The notes: a model not told the origin generated them from the sequence alone. Positions 25,204 to 34,824 are shown, counted from the stretch's first letter. The stretch is 64,000 nucleotides of DNA from Bacillota bacterium (GCA_023394955.1 JAEWZY010000015.1:1-64000), one strand, 5' to 3'. Made by a program: numbers and translations.

Positions 25204-26493
25204 TTATTTAGTCGATTTTATCAGTTCTTTACAGCCCTTCTCCAACTCGGCGATAAAATCGCCATCGTTTTGTTCCGAGGAAAGATATCCGCTGAGTAAA
25301 GGATTAAGGACTTGGGTTTCCAATTTAGATCCCCATTTATGAAACCATTGGGCTTTCACCGGGACGCTTTCCGTAAGATATCTCAAAGATTCTTTATCCG
25401 GAACGCTCTCGGCCAGGACCGCCATGACTTTGTCATCAATAACGGACGGCAATAATCCGGCTTTGGCGGCAACTTGCCCGCCTTCGGCGCTACCCATCCA
25501 AGCAATGAATTTAAAGGCGGCGTCTTTCTTTTTAGAACGGGCGGCAACGTGATTGAAGGTGCATTGACCCATGGTAATGTAATTCGGAGTATTACAAGGC
25601 AGACGGGTAATTCCATAGTCATTCCAGGTAAAACCTTTAAGGAGCTTGTTGTTCCTTCCGCTAATCATGAAACCGGGGAACCATTCACCCATCGGCATCA
25701 TGGCTACATTGCCGTTATAGAATGCGGTAGAGTAATGCAGCCGGCTGGCGTTGATCTCCGCTAACGGAATAATCACTTTTTCTTTCTCAAAACTTTTGCG
25801 CATTCGCAAACTATATAGTAAAGATTTGGCGTTTAAGTCTACTCCCCCGTCGGTAGTGATAAAGTCTACTCCTTCTTGAATTGCCGGCAAGAAGGTAAGT
25901 TGCGGCCAGCTATGGAGAAAAGCGCCATATTGTTTGCCGTCGCCCGATGACATTTTGCGGGCGACTTCTGCAAACTTATCCCAAGTCCACTGACCTTTGG
26001 CTACATATTCGGCTGGTGTCGGCTGACCGGCGGCGGCAAACAATTTTTTGTTATAGTATGTATAGTACCCGGCGCCCCGGAAAGGGATCGCGGCAACTTT
26101 TCCGTTTACTGCAACTTGACTCAGATAAGGTTTAATTGTTTCTAAATCATACTTATATTTAGTGATATACTTATCAAGGGGTTCAATCGTGCCGTTAGCC
26201 ACTTCCTGAAAAATATTCGGCTGCCGTTTTTGCATATAACAATCAACTGTAGCGCCTCCGGCCAATAAGGTCACCATTTTGGTTTCAAATTCCGCCGAAG
26301 GTAAATAGGTCGCTTTAACAAAGATCTCCTTTTGACTCGCGTTAAAAGCGTCAACAATCGGCTTGTTGGCCGGGTCGTCCCAACTATAATAAATAATCTC
26401 AATTGGCCCTTTTGCTGCCTGTACTCCTGGTATCGCGCCTAGCAACAATCCGATTAGACATCCTAATAACAATAAAACAACCAACCTTTTCAA
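25204..26493 (-). CDS. Sugar ABC transporter substrate-binding protein (family 1)
   Basis: 429-residue exported oligosaccharide receptor of the MalE/UgpB class. A signal peptide (about residues 1-27, cleavage near GVQAAKG) is followed by IEIIYYSWDDPANKPIVDAFNAS, the first strand and sequence pattern of the class, and later FRGAGYYTYYNKKLFAAAG and NGNVAMMPMGEW. The TTG start follows GGAGGAG. It is the first gene of the glycan operon, lying just behind a two-component system transcribed in the same direction. Confidence 0.92.
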   Translation of the reverse strand: MKRLVVLLLLGCLIGLLLGAIPGVQAAKGPIEIIYYSWDDPANKPIVDAFNASQKEIFVKATYLPSAEFETKMVTLLAGGATVDCYMQKRQPNIFQEVANGTIEPLDKYITKYKYDLETIKPYLSQVAVNGKVAAIPFRGAGYYTYYNKKLFAAAGQPTPAEYVAKGQWTWDKFAEVARKMSSGDGKQYGAFLHSWPQLTFLPAIQEGVDFITTDGGVDLNAKSLLYSLRMRKSFEKEKVIIPLAEINASRLHYSTAFYNGNVAMMPMGEWFPGFMISGRNNKLLKGFTWNDYGITRLPCNTPNYITMGQCTFNHVAARSKKKDAAFKFIAWMGSAEGGQVAAKAGLLPSVIDDKVMAVLAESVPDKESLRYLTESVPVKAQWFHKWGSKLETQVLNPLLSGYLSSEQNDGDFIAELEKGCKELIKSTK

Positions 26494-26594
26494 TTTTTCT
26501 ACTCCTCCTTTTAATATGGATACTGGAATCGTTTAAAATTTCAATTCCGTTAATAAAATATTAACATACTTTGTTTGATAACCCTTGATACAAA

Positions 26595-26635
26595 AGTACT
26601 GTTTTAAAATATCATTTTCAGCGGTACTATAGTAC
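26595..26635. promoter_or_regulatory. Repeated AGTAC palindromes upstream of the glycan operon
   Basis: GTACTATAGTAC (26624-26635) is a perfect 12-bp palindrome, and a further AGTACT lies at 26595-26600. They sit between the two-component genes and the binding-protein gene, about 100-140 bases upstream of its start. That position suits activation by a LuxR-type response regulator. Confidence 0.45.
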
Positions 26636-26698
26636 TATCCATGTTGCAATAAATTTTTTGACCGCTTATATACCTTAAGTCAAAGATTATAATGAAAT

Positions 26699-26725
26699 AA
26701 AAAAACTCCGTGAAAGTACACGGAG
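26699..26725 (-). terminator. Intrinsic terminator of the two-component operon
   Basis: On the minus strand CTCCGTG-TACTTT-CACGGAG forms a perfect 7-bp stem (26725-26706) followed by seven T (26705-26699). It lies 14 bases after the response-regulator stop. Confidence 0.88.
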
Positions 26726-26739
26726 CTAATTTGAAGTAT

Positions 26740-27405
26740 TTAGTTGATTCCGATTTCATCCGCTTTGCGTAAGGCCTGCACCCGGTCGTGAACTCCAAGC
26801 TTTGAGTAGATAACGCTGACATGGTTTTTTACTGTTTGTTCCGCGATAAACAACCGGGCCGCAATTTCTCTATTGTCAAATCCCTGCGCCAGCAAACGCA
26901 ATACTTCTTTTTCGCGGTTACTAAGCTCATCGACTAGCGAATTCGATTCCGGATCCTGGTTACGGACTTTCCCGGTCGGGATTATTAATCGATCGACAAC
27001 TTTGGCGGCGACCTTGGGAGAGATCAAGACTCCGCCTTCATGAAGGGTCCTGATGGCCTTGATCAATTCGGCCGGAGGCATATCCTTCAGTAAATATCCG
27101 ACCGCTCCTAATTTTAAGGCCTCGACTACATAATCATCATCATCAAAAGTGGTCAACATCAATACTTTAATCAAGGGATATTTCTCTTTTATTTGCCTGG
27201 TGGTCTCAACCCCGTTCATTCCGGGCATCCGGACATCCATTAAAATAATATCCGGCTGCTCCAGAGCAACCATCGCCACTGCGGTCGGGCCATCATTGGC
27301 GACTCCGATCACCGCCATATCCTTGGCTCTGGTCTTGAGGACCGTCTTTAGGCTTTCCACAAATAAAGTCTGATCGTCAACCAAAAGCAATTTAATCTTT
27401 TCCAT
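26740..27405 (-). CDS. NarL/LuxR-type two-component response regulator
   Basis: 221-residue regulator. Receiver domain with the acidic pair at Asp 10/11, phospho-acceptor Asp 57 (LMDVRMPG) and Lys in LLKDMPP. A LuxR-type helix-turn-helix is at the C-terminus (LSNREKEVLRLLAQGFDNRE then EQTVKNHVSVIYSKLGV). It starts 10 bases after the kinase gene ends, with GAGGAGG as ribosome site. It probably controls the adjacent glycan-use operon, judging from gene order and the palindromes in between; this is inference. Confidence 0.94.
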   Translation of the reverse strand: MEKIKLLLVDDQTLFVESLKTVLKTRAKDMAVIGVANDGPTAVAMVALEQPDIILMDVRMPGMNGVETTRQIKEKYPLIKVLMLTTFDDDDYVVEALKLGAVGYLLKDMPPAELIKAIRTLHEGGVLISPKVAAKVVDRLIIPTGKVRNQDPESNSLVDELSNREKEVLRLLAQGFDNREIAARLFIAEQTVKNHVSVIYSKLGVHDRVQALRKADEIGIN

Positions 27406-27414
27406 TGCCCCTCC

Positions 27415-28698
27415 TCAGGTATCAAGCGGGAACCACGCATCTAACTTGAACCCCTCGCCGAGTTTGCTGGCTGCGGTTAGCCTTCCTCCCAAACGTTCAA
27501 TCCGTTCTCTCATGCCAATTAGGCCGTATCCTTCTTCAATACAGGATGTTCCCGAACCATTATCCCTAATTTGAATGGCGATCCCTTCGTCTTTCCTGAA
27601 GAATGAAATATAAATTTGAGTTGCCTTCCCATGGCGAATCGCGTTGGTGATTCCTTCTTGAACCAGCCGGTAAGCGGCCCAATCAACTTCCTCCCCGAAG
27701 TGTAGCGGGGCGTCGCCTAAATTGAGGTCTACTTCCAAATGGGTCGCTTTGGTAAACGTATTCACCAAATTTTTAATAGCCGCCAGACCTTTGGTTCTAT
27801 TTTCTTCAGTACGCAAGATATGTAATGTCCGGCGAATCTCTAACAAACCTTCTTTAGCCTGATCACGCGTTCTTTCCAAATGATCCGTCAGTTCCTCCGG
27901 GTTTTCTTGATATAAATCCTGCGCTGCTTCCAGCATCATCACCAAATTGGTCAACGTATAACCAATCGTATCATGAAACTCCCGGCTGATCCTTTTCCTT
28001 TCTTGGGTTACAGATTGTTCTTCGGCTAAGGCGGCGTATTCCTGTAACTGAATATTTGTCTCCGCCAAGCTGAAGGTGGCCTCGTTAAGCCGCCGATTTA
28101 ATTCTTTAAAAGGAAGCTGGTTTTGGGATTGAAGTTTTACAGTTAAAATAATAATGAATACCGCATAAGTTATTATGGATAATAGATCATGGGACGAAGC
28201 GCCCAGAATCATGACCCCCCATACTCTCAAAGGGTGTTGCGTCAATACTGTCAAAATTATTACAATTGTTGAAAATATCAACCCCTCACATAACTTAGTA
28301 TAACTGATAATCTCGATCAATAAAATTGTTAACAAGGTTAATTCGATCCCTATGTAACTTCCCATCGGTATCCCAACCAACAAAAGAATGGCGCTTTTCA
28401 AACATAAAACAATCCATCGGACAACAACTTTCCGCATAAAAACGGGTACAAAGGAAAGAGCGAAAGATATCAGCAATAAGGTATTAAACTGCAATTCCCA
28501 ATGAGGGGGAAATAACGCTGTCCCTTTTTGCAATTGAAATTGGAGGTAGGAAATTACATGGGCTAAAATCGAAAGTAGAGGGACCAATGTTTTAAATTGT
28601 CGCTCCGCGATTGGGAACCACCCCCTTTTGTTAAAAGAACTTCGCGGCTGATTAAATATTCCCTCCCAACCGCAGAGCGTTTGTTTTGATAAAATCAT
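27415..28698 (-). CDS. Membrane sensor histidine kinase (HisKA_3, NarX/DesK-like)
   Basis: 427-residue kinase. About six hydrophobic segments (residues 40-190) without an extracellular domain, a short coiled coil (200-232), the HisKA_3 phosphorylation helix with ERKRISREFHDTIGY (His about 242), and a HATPase_c domain (DNGSGTSCIEEGYGLIGMRERIERLGG). This pattern suggests sensing within the membrane or with a partner such as the ABC binding protein. The start is uncertain: no good ribosome site precedes ATG at 28698. Confidence 0.9.
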   Translation of the reverse strand: MILSKQTLCGWEGIFNQPRSSFNKRGWFPIAERQFKTLVPLLSILAHVISYLQFQLQKGTALFPPHWELQFNTLLLISFALSFVPVFMRKVVVRWIVLCLKSAILLLVGIPMGSYIGIELTLLTILLIEIISYTKLCEGLIFSTIVIILTVLTQHPLRVWGVMILGASSHDLLSIITYAVFIIILTVKLQSQNQLPFKELNRRLNEATFSLAETNIQLQEYAALAEEQSVTQERKRISREFHDTIGYTLTNLVMMLEAAQDLYQENPEELTDHLERTRDQAKEGLLEIRRTLHILRTEENRTKGLAAIKNLVNTFTKATHLEVDLNLGDAPLHFGEEVDWAAYRLVQEGITNAIRHGKATQIYISFFRKDEGIAIQIRDNGSGTSCIEEGYGLIGMRERIERLGGRLTAASKLGEGFKLDAWFPLDT

Positions 28699-28805
28699 TT
28701 ATCATTTACAGCATATAGTCATAAATCAATCAGTGACCAAATACTTTTAAATTCACACTCTTAACCTTTTACCCCCAAATTAAGATTTATACGTTCTCTC
28801 TTAAT

Positions 28806-28829
28806 AAAAAAAGCCTGCTTTTAGCAGAC
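28806..28829 (-). terminator. Intrinsic terminator of the pseudouridine synthase gene
   Basis: On the minus strand GTCTGC-TAAAA-GCAGGC (28829-28813, one G-U pair) is followed by seven T (28812-28806), about 40 bases after the stop codon. Confidence 0.88.
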
Positions 28830-28866
28830 TTTTAATAGGACCATCCGCAAATCTTGTAATTCAAAT

Positions 28867-29586
28867 TCACGTCATCCCCGCCCTAGACAAAATCCCGATC
28901 TCTTCTTCCGTCAACTCCCGGTATGCGCCGTTATCCAAATTAGGGTCCAGCGTTAATTCGCCCATGGCTAGCCTTTTCAGATATACAACCCGTTTGCCCA
29001 AAGCTTGAAACATCCTTTTGATCTGATGATATTTTCCTTCTTGAATGACGACTAACACTTCATTAGGGTCTCCTGTCCGCAATAATTCAAGCTTAGCCGG
29101 CATAGTTCGATATCCATCATCCAAGAGGATACCAATCTGAAAAGATTCAAAATCTTCCGGACCAATTGTTCCGGATACTCTGGCATAATAACGCTTGGGA
29201 ACCTTCTTTTTAGGCGAAAGGAGTTTATGTCCCAATTCGCCGTTATTCGTCAAAACCAGCAAGCCTTCCGTATCCTTGTCCAAACGTCCCACCGGGAAGA
29301 TCCCTTTATTATGATACTTAGGGTCGATCAAATCTAAAACCGTCTTCTCTTTCAGGTCCTCAGTAGCGGAAATCACTCCCGCCGGTTTATTGAGCATCAG
29401 GTAGATATGTTTCCTGTAAAAGACTTCCCTGCCCCAACAAACAACAAAATCGACTCCGGGATTAATTTGAAACGATTCATCCTTAACAGATTGATCGTTA
29501 ACTGTCACATTTCCGGACCGGACCATCCGTTTAACTTCAGTCCGGCTACCACAACCCATATTTGCCAAATACCGATCTAACCGCAT
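28867..29586 (-). CDS. rsuA: rRNA small-subunit pseudouridine synthase, RsuA family
   Basis: 239-residue enzyme that isomerises a uridine in 16S rRNA. An N-terminal S4 RNA-binding domain (MRLDRYLANMGCGSRTEVKR) is followed by the catalytic domain with Asp in PVGRLDKDTEGLLVLTN, and QEGKYHQIKRMFQALGKRV near the C-terminus. The pattern is closest to Bacillus YtzG-type RsuA. The frame is open to 29739, but the S4 domain begins at ATG 29586 with AGAAGAG upstream, so the extra 51 codons are rejected. Whether it modifies U516 or another site is by family only. Confidence 0.9.
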   Translation of the reverse strand: MRLDRYLANMGCGSRTEVKRMVRSGNVTVNDQSVKDESFQINPGVDFVVCWGREVFYRKHIYLMLNKPAGVISATEDLKEKTVLDLIDPKYHNKGIFPVGRLDKDTEGLLVLTNNGELGHKLLSPKKKVPKRYYARVSGTIGPEDFESFQIGILLDDGYRTMPAKLELLRTGDPNEVLVVIQEGKYHQIKRMFQALGKRVVYLKRLAMGELTLDPNLDNGAYRELTEEEIGILSRAGMT

Positions 29587-29723
29587 TTTCATCTCTTCTT
29601 TATTGTAATTATTAAATTCTCGTGCAAAAGGTTCCAAGTTCCGCGTTGACCACCAAGTCGGAATGTCAATAACCGTTGCCCATGGTTTTTTCGCGGACAC
29701 TGAACGCGAAGCTCGGAACGGGT

Positions 29724-31817
29724 CTAAAACTGTTCCCATTCATCGCCGCCAGTTTGAGGCTGAGTACTTTCTGTTTCCTGATTCTCCCGGATTTCTTCAG
29801 TATCTTGATACCCTTCAGCGGGAACGTTAGCCCTTTTTTTACCCGGGAAAAACCACCGCCAAATCCGGTACATCGGGCTTTTGGGGACGTTCTTCTCGTT
29901 AAAAACTTCCTGATAAGTCTCACGGCCGGACCAATCCGGCACCGCCTCGCCGGTAGCCGGGTCGACGCTGGCCCATACGATTCCCGGAGGTTCGGGGAAA
30001 TCAACTACAGGAAGACCCTGAGTGACGCCCTTCATATAAGCGCCCCATACTTGGGCAGTTGTAGAGCTGCCAATATTCATACCCTTATAAATCATGGGCT
30101 GGTCTTGACGATCATTCCCCATCCAAACTACGGTCAACATTTCCGGGGTATATCCCACAAACCAGGCATTGGTATAATCGCTAGTCGTTCCGGTTTTACC
30201 CGCTGCGGGCCGATTCGGCAGTCTGGCCCGGATTCCGGTTCCGCGATCAACGACATCCTTCAAAAGCATTGTAATGATATAAGCGGTTTGGGGCGAGAGC
30301 GCCGGTCTGAGCTCCGGTTTAAACTCTTTTAATAAATTACCGTGTCGGTCGGCGATTTTTACCACTGGAAAAGGTTTAGCATAATTTCCTTCGTTGGCGA
30401 AAGGCGCATATGCCATAGCCAATTCCAATGGGGTAACGCCCTTAGTCAAACCTCCCAACGAAAGGGGGGCTAAATTTAGGTCATGGGCTCTCCCCTGTTT
30501 TACCAAGCTAGTAATGCCCATTAGCTCCATCTGATTGGCGACATCTTGGATTCCAACCTCTTGCAATAATTGAATCGCCACCGAATTTACCGAATCACGC
30601 AGCGCTTCCCGTAAGGTCATCTTGCCACGATATTCACGGTCATAATTCTCCGGCTTCCACTCGGTCCCATCAGTTAAGGGTATGGCCAACGGTTTGTCCT
30701 CAAAAATAGTAGCCGCGGTATAACCTTGCTCTAAAGCGGTGGCATAGACAAAGGGTTTAATCGCGGAACCGGGTTGGCGATAAGAACGGACCACCCGGTT
30801 ATATTGGCTGCTCCCATAACTACGCCCGCCCACCATTGCTAAAATCGCTCCGGTTTTCGGATCAATAGTTACCAACGCCCCTTGGGGTTGTGTCTCAGAG
30901 GGCGTCTGCGGCAAAGCCGCCATCACCTTTTCCGCTTCTTTTTGACATGATATATCCAGGGTGGTATAGATCTTATAACCGCCGAACCTTAACTGTTCTT
31001 CGCTGAAGCCTTCCTTTTTTATCAAGTATTCTTTAATATAATCGAGAAAATAAGCGCCGGTCGAAGCAGTGGTCGGACGCTTCACGATTTTGACCGAGCT
31101 AGCGACTGCCGCGTTATATTGGGTTTTAGTTATATATTTTTGTTCCAACATCTTTTGAAGGACCAGATCACGACGGTTCTTAGCTTTTTTCAAGTTTTTA
31201 ACCGGCGAATAGTTCTCCGGGCTCTGGATCAAACCGGCTAACAACGCCGATTCAGCCAAATTTAGTTGACCGGCTGATTTATTAAAATAATACCGGGCCG
31301 CCGCTTCAATCCCCACATTACCGTGGGCCAGATAGATGCTGTTCAAATATAACTCTAAGATCTCGTCTTTGGTATAAACTTTCTCAATTTGAAGCGCGTA
31401 GTTGATATCCTGGACTTTCCGGGTCACTGTTCTTTCCGAAGTTAATAAAGAAATTTTGGCCAATTGTTGAGTGATGGTGCTGCCGCCCTGCATTGCGCCG
31501 CCGGGAATGATATTATAGAAAAAGGCCCGGGCCATCCCCTTGAGATCAACTCCGTTATGCTGATAAAAACGGGAGTCCTCAATGGCCACCACCGCATCTT
31601 TGACATGCTTGGGAATACGTTCAAATGAAATCCACATCCGGTTATAGAAATACAGGTTTCCCACCAACCGTCCCTCCCGGTCGTAGACAGACGATGCCAT
31701 CCGGATATTCTCCAGCTTTTGACGCATGTCCCGGCTGAGGTCCGCGGCAAAAACTAAAATGCCGCAGACCAGAAAGATGATTACTCCGATCATTGTTTTA
31801 CGTTTCATATTTAGCAT
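29724..31817 (-). CDS. Class A penicillin-binding protein (PBP1A type)
   Basis: 697-residue bifunctional peptidoglycan synthase. N-terminal membrane anchor (about 5-23), a GT51 glycosyltransferase domain with catalytic Glu in VVAIEDSRFYQHNG and GGSTITQQLAK, then a transpeptidase with active-site PGSAIKPF, SVN and KTGTT. The C-terminal tail is acidic and Gln-rich. ATG at 31817 after GGGG is chosen over TTG at 31820. It is a paralogue of the PBP at 36375-38270, which lies on the other side of an ABC operon. Confidence 0.95.
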   Translation of the reverse strand: MLNMKRKTMIGVIIFLVCGILVFAADLSRDMRQKLENIRMASSVYDREGRLVGNLYFYNRMWISFERIPKHVKDAVVAIEDSRFYQHNGVDLKGMARAFFYNIIPGGAMQGGSTITQQLAKISLLTSERTVTRKVQDINYALQIEKVYTKDEILELYLNSIYLAHGNVGIEAAARYYFNKSAGQLNLAESALLAGLIQSPENYSPVKNLKKAKNRRDLVLQKMLEQKYITKTQYNAAVASSVKIVKRPTTASTGAYFLDYIKEYLIKKEGFSEEQLRFGGYKIYTTLDISCQKEAEKVMAALPQTPSETQPQGALVTIDPKTGAILAMVGGRSYGSSQYNRVVRSYRQPGSAIKPFVYATALEQGYTAATIFEDKPLAIPLTDGTEWKPENYDREYRGKMTLREALRDSVNSVAIQLLQEVGIQDVANQMELMGITSLVKQGRAHDLNLAPLSLGGLTKGVTPLELAMAYAPFANEGNYAKPFPVVKIADRHGNLLKEFKPELRPALSPQTAYIITMLLKDVVDRGTGIRARLPNRPAAGKTGTTSDYTNAWFVGYTPEMLTVVWMGNDRQDQPMIYKGMNIGSSTTAQVWGAYMKGVTQGLPVVDFPEPPGIVWASVDPATGEAVPDWSGRETYQEVFNEKNVPKSPMYRIWRWFFPGKKRANVPAEGYQDTEEIRENQETESTQPQTGGDEWEQF

Positions 31818-32030
31818 CAATTCATCCCCTAAAATTACGTAGATCCAACCTAAAAAATAGCATATCTCTTACTAAATTAATAGTGTTGCATACTAACAAT
31901 TGATACAAACATTGGCATTTCGTTATATATCATTTTAGCCATTCCAGACTTCCTTTATCCATCATCTTTAACGAGATATCATTCAAAAAGTTACCCTGCT
32001 TCAAGTTTATTTTTTACCGATCATCTTTCG

Positions 32031-32879
32031 TTATTTCCAGCGAACTACTTTGCGTTCCAAAACACTGACCGCGTAGTAAAGTATCACCGCTACCGCACAG
32101 AGGATCAGTACGCTAGTCATAACCAAACTCATATTAAAGACTTGGCCTCCGTATACGATAAGGTAACCTAAACCTTCCTTGGAAACCAAGAATTCCCCAA
32201 CAATGGTCCCCACTAACGACAACCCCAAGTTGACTTTTAAAGCGGCAATAATCGTCGGCACCGAAGCAGGTAAGGTTACCTTAGTCATCACTTGGATCCT
32301 GGTTGCGCCGAAGCTTTTGAGCAATTTGATTTTATCCGGGTCGACCTCATTAAAACCGTTAAATACCATCATTACCGTGACAATGATGGAAATCGCCAAG
32401 GCCATTGCGATAATTGCCGGGGCACCGCTTCCTAACCAGACGATAAAGACCGGGCCCAAAGCGACTTTGGGAATACTATTTAACACTACAATATATGGTT
32501 CCAGGATGCGGGCGACTTTCGGTGACCACCAAAGTAGTATCGCAATCAATGTCCCGCCTAAGGTACCCACAACAAAGCCAAAGGTGGTTTCTCCAACCGT
32601 CGTGGCGATATGAATCCATAATTTCCCGGATTGATACAACCCGACTATTGTTTCAACGACTTTACCGGGACGGCTCATGATAAAGGGATCAATCCACTGC
32701 TTGCTGGCGCCGACTTCCCAGAAAACGATCAACGCAACCACAATTAAAACTTGATAAAGGCGGACCAAGAAATCTTGGATTCTGGCCTGCTCCAGATAGC
32801 AGCCGTGGATTTCCGAAACCGCTCCCCGCCGGAGCCAAAGCCGGAGCCGGGAACTTGTCGTATCACAACGCAGTTTCAT
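32031..32879 (-). CDS. ABC transporter permease, nitrate/sulfonate type
   Basis: 282-residue membrane subunit with six hydrophobic segments. The EAA-like loop (KIKLLKSFGATRIQVMTKVTLPASVP) and the central NSIPKVALGPVFIVWLGSG segment are typical of SsuC/TauC/ThiX relatives. The first 35 residues are basic and hydrophilic, an N-terminal extension not usual in the family. ATG follows TTGGAGG and overlaps the ATPase stop by 17 bases. Confidence 0.9.
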   Translation of the reverse strand: MKLRCDTTSSRLRLWLRRGAVSEIHGCYLEQARIQDFLVRLYQVLIVVALIVFWEVGASKQWIDPFIMSRPGKVVETIVGLYQSGKLWIHIATTVGETTFGFVVGTLGGTLIAILLWWSPKVARILEPYIVVLNSIPKVALGPVFIVWLGSGAPAIIAMALAISIIVTVMMVFNGFNEVDPDKIKLLKSFGATRIQVMTKVTLPASVPTIIAALKVNLGLSLVGTIVGEFLVSKEGLGYLIVYGGQVFNMSLVMTSVLILCAVAVILYYAVSVLERKVVRWK

Positions 32880-33633
32880 TTTTTACCTCCAAGTCACTCC
32901 AGATTGCTTTGAAATATTGACGAAACTCCGGAGCTTGCCGGGCCGCAAAAGGCGAACTGTTTTTTCCGCTTAATTCGATTTTATATTCCGCCTTAATCCT
33001 ACCCGGACGGGGCGATACTACCAAAATCCGGTCCGACATGGCGATGGCCTCGGCAATATCATGAGTGACCAGAATCACCGTTTTCTTCGCTTCCTTCAAA
33101 ATTTGGGCCACTTCTTCCTCTAAATTAAGCCGGGATTGATAATCCAACGCTGAAAAAGGTTCATCCAAAAGCAGCAGCTGAGGTTGGAAGGCCAGCGTCC
33201 TCACTAGGGCGGCCCTCTGCCTCATTCCTCCCGATAATTCCGAAGGATAACGGTTTAAAAAATCTCCTAGCCCGTACCGGACTAAAAGTTCCACCGCTTC
33301 CTTTTTATGCTCCGAATCGGCCAGGCCCCGGACCTCCAATCCCAACCAAGCGTTGGATTTGATGCTCCGCCATTCCATCAGATGATCATGTTGAAGCATA
33401 TACCCTACTTTAGCCGAAGTGCCGGTCACTTCCTCCCCTTCAATCCAAACCTGGCCGCTGGTGGGGAAGAGCATACCGGCGATCAACGATAAGATGGTAC
33501 TTTTCCCACAACCGCTGGGGCCCAATATGGAGACGAACTCTTCAGCTTCCACCCGAAAATTGACTCCCGCCAGGGCCATCGTCTCTCCAAGCCGGTTGAC
33601 ATACTTCATTCCCAGATCGACAAGTTCAACCAT
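32863..33633 (-). CDS. ABC transporter ATPase, nitrate/sulfonate type
   Basis: 256-residue ATPase. Walker A GPSGCGKST, signature LSGGMRQRAALVRTL, Walker B LLLLDEPFSALD, and H-loop VTHDIAEAI all intact. It lies between the binding-protein gene (17 bases upstream) and the permease gene (overlap), an operon of binding protein, ATPase and permease. The same subunit types occur at 14543-16956 in a different order, so the two importers are not a recent duplication. Confidence 0.92.
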   Translation of the reverse strand: MVELVDLGMKYVNRLGETMALAGVNFRVEAEEFVSILGPSGCGKSTILSLIAGMLFPTSGQVWIEGEEVTGTSAKVGYMLQHDHLMEWRSIKSNAWLGLEVRGLADSEHKKEAVELLVRYGLGDFLNRYPSELSGGMRQRAALVRTLAFQPQLLLLDEPFSALDYQSRLNLEEEVAQILKEAKKTVILVTHDIAEAIAMSDRILVVSPRPGRIKAEYKIELSGKNSSPFAARQAPEFRQYFKAIWSDLEVKNETAL

Positions 33634-33650
33634 AAACCTTAACCTCCCGG

Positions 33651-34646
33651 CTATTCTTGGATTTTTTCAACAGCCTCCATAGCAAATTTAGTAGTGACCA
33701 TTTTTTCATACGGCACTTTCTTTTTAAGTTCACCCGCTTCGTAAATAATATCTTGGAGCCGGTTAAAGGCGGCTTTCGTCAGGATTGGGTTTTGGGCCCA
33801 GGTATCCTGCGCTTGATATCTTCGAACCGCCCTGGTCAATAAATCTTTATCGGTATCCGGGAAGAAATTGGCGATCGTATCAACAATCTGTGCTACAGAA
33901 TGATTTTGGACCCAGATCTGCCCCCGGTAAATCCCATTGGTAAAACGCTGTACCGTCCCTGGTTTTTTCTTTAAATAATCTCGCCGGGCATGGTAGACCG
34001 TATAAGGGAGCACTCCGCCATCGGTCCGAAATGAGGCGACCACATAACCGATTCCTTCCCTTTCTAAAACCGAGACCGTGGGTTCGAACAATTGGAGAAA
34101 ATCGCCGACCCCACTCTTAAATGCCCCGGCGGTAGCGGTAAATTGAATGTTTTGGAGAATCGTCACATCCTTTTGTGGTGTAATACCATTGGCTCGTAAA
34201 ACGTGTTCCATTAACATTTGAGGCACACCACCCGGCCGGCCGCCGATGATTGTTTTACCGATCACATCTTTCCATTGAAAATCGGGCATCATTTTCCGCG
34301 CTAAAAAGAAGGACCCGTCTCCCTTGGTTAACTGCGCGAACGCCACCAAATAGTTACTGGCGCCTTGATTGTAAACATAGACTGCCGCTTCCGGCCCGAA
34401 AAACCCAATATCCACACTCCCGGACACCAATGCCGCCGCGCCTTTGTCAGCTCCCCATGCGGTTGAGAGCTGAATTTCGAGACCCTCATCCTTAAAAAAA
34501 CCTTTGTTAATAGCCACATACTGAGGAGCGTAAAAAACCGAACGCACCACTTCCGATAAGCGGACTTTCTCGGATTTCGGAACCGCATCTCCCGAACATC
34601 CCATCAAAATAAGACTGATCAATAAAAAAGCCAAAAACCTTTTCAA
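33651..34646 (-). CDS. ABC transporter substrate-binding lipoprotein, NMT1/THI5-like
   Basis: 331-residue lipoprotein (lipobox LILMGC). It belongs to the NMT1/SsuA group: FYAPQYVAINKGFFKDEGLEI, GSVDIGFFGPEAAVYVYNQG and IIGGRPGGVPQMLMEHVLR. The ligand is not known; related proteins bind pyrimidines, riboflavin, sulfonates or nitrate. Two TTG codons occur in a row; the second (34646) has the better 7-base spacing from GGAGG. Its leader holds several hairpins, so expression may be controlled at RNA level. Confidence 0.86.
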   Translation of the reverse strand: MKRFLAFLLISLILMGCSGDAVPKSEKVRLSEVVRSVFYAPQYVAINKGFFKDEGLEIQLSTAWGADKGAAALVSGSVDIGFFGPEAAVYVYNQGASNYLVAFAQLTKGDGSFFLARKMMPDFQWKDVIGKTIIGGRPGGVPQMLMEHVLRANGITPQKDVTILQNIQFTATAGAFKSGVGDFLQLFEPTVSVLEREGIGYVVASFRTDGGVLPYTVYHARRDYLKKKPGTVQRFTNGIYRGQIWVQNHSVAQIVDTIANFFPDTDKDLLTRAVRRYQAQDTWAQNPILTKAAFNRLQDIIYEAGELKKKVPYEKMVTTKFAMEAVEKIQE

Positions 34647-34740
34647 CAAGACCCCTCCTTTTACCCACTGCCCGGAGTTAAATTTATGAGTGTGATATTT
34701 TATGCTTAAGGCATCAGGAGAGTGCCTTAATTAAACAGTA
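34647..34740 (-). promoter_or_regulatory. Binding-protein leader with hairpin whose loop can pair with the ribosome site
   Basis: TTAAGGCA and TGCCTTAA (34730-34723 and 34713-34706, minus sense) form a perfect 8-bp stem with loop CTCTCCTGA. The loop segment CUCUCCU can pair over 7 bases (one G-U) with AGGAGGG at 34659-34653, the ribosome binding site of the binding-protein gene. Such a loop-to-RBS pseudoknot would block translation. No known riboswitch class was recognised. Confidence 0.35.
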
Positions 34741-34824
34741 ACGCCGACGTAACGGTTTTTTAACCACAATCAGGCCTAAATATGTTATATTAATTTCAAC
34801 CCTTTCATTTTTCCCTTCTTTTTA

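Noticed and set aside
29587..29739. 51-codon N-terminal extension of the pseudouridine synthase
   Set aside because: The S4 domain starts at 29586 with its own ribosome site; the extension has no family match.
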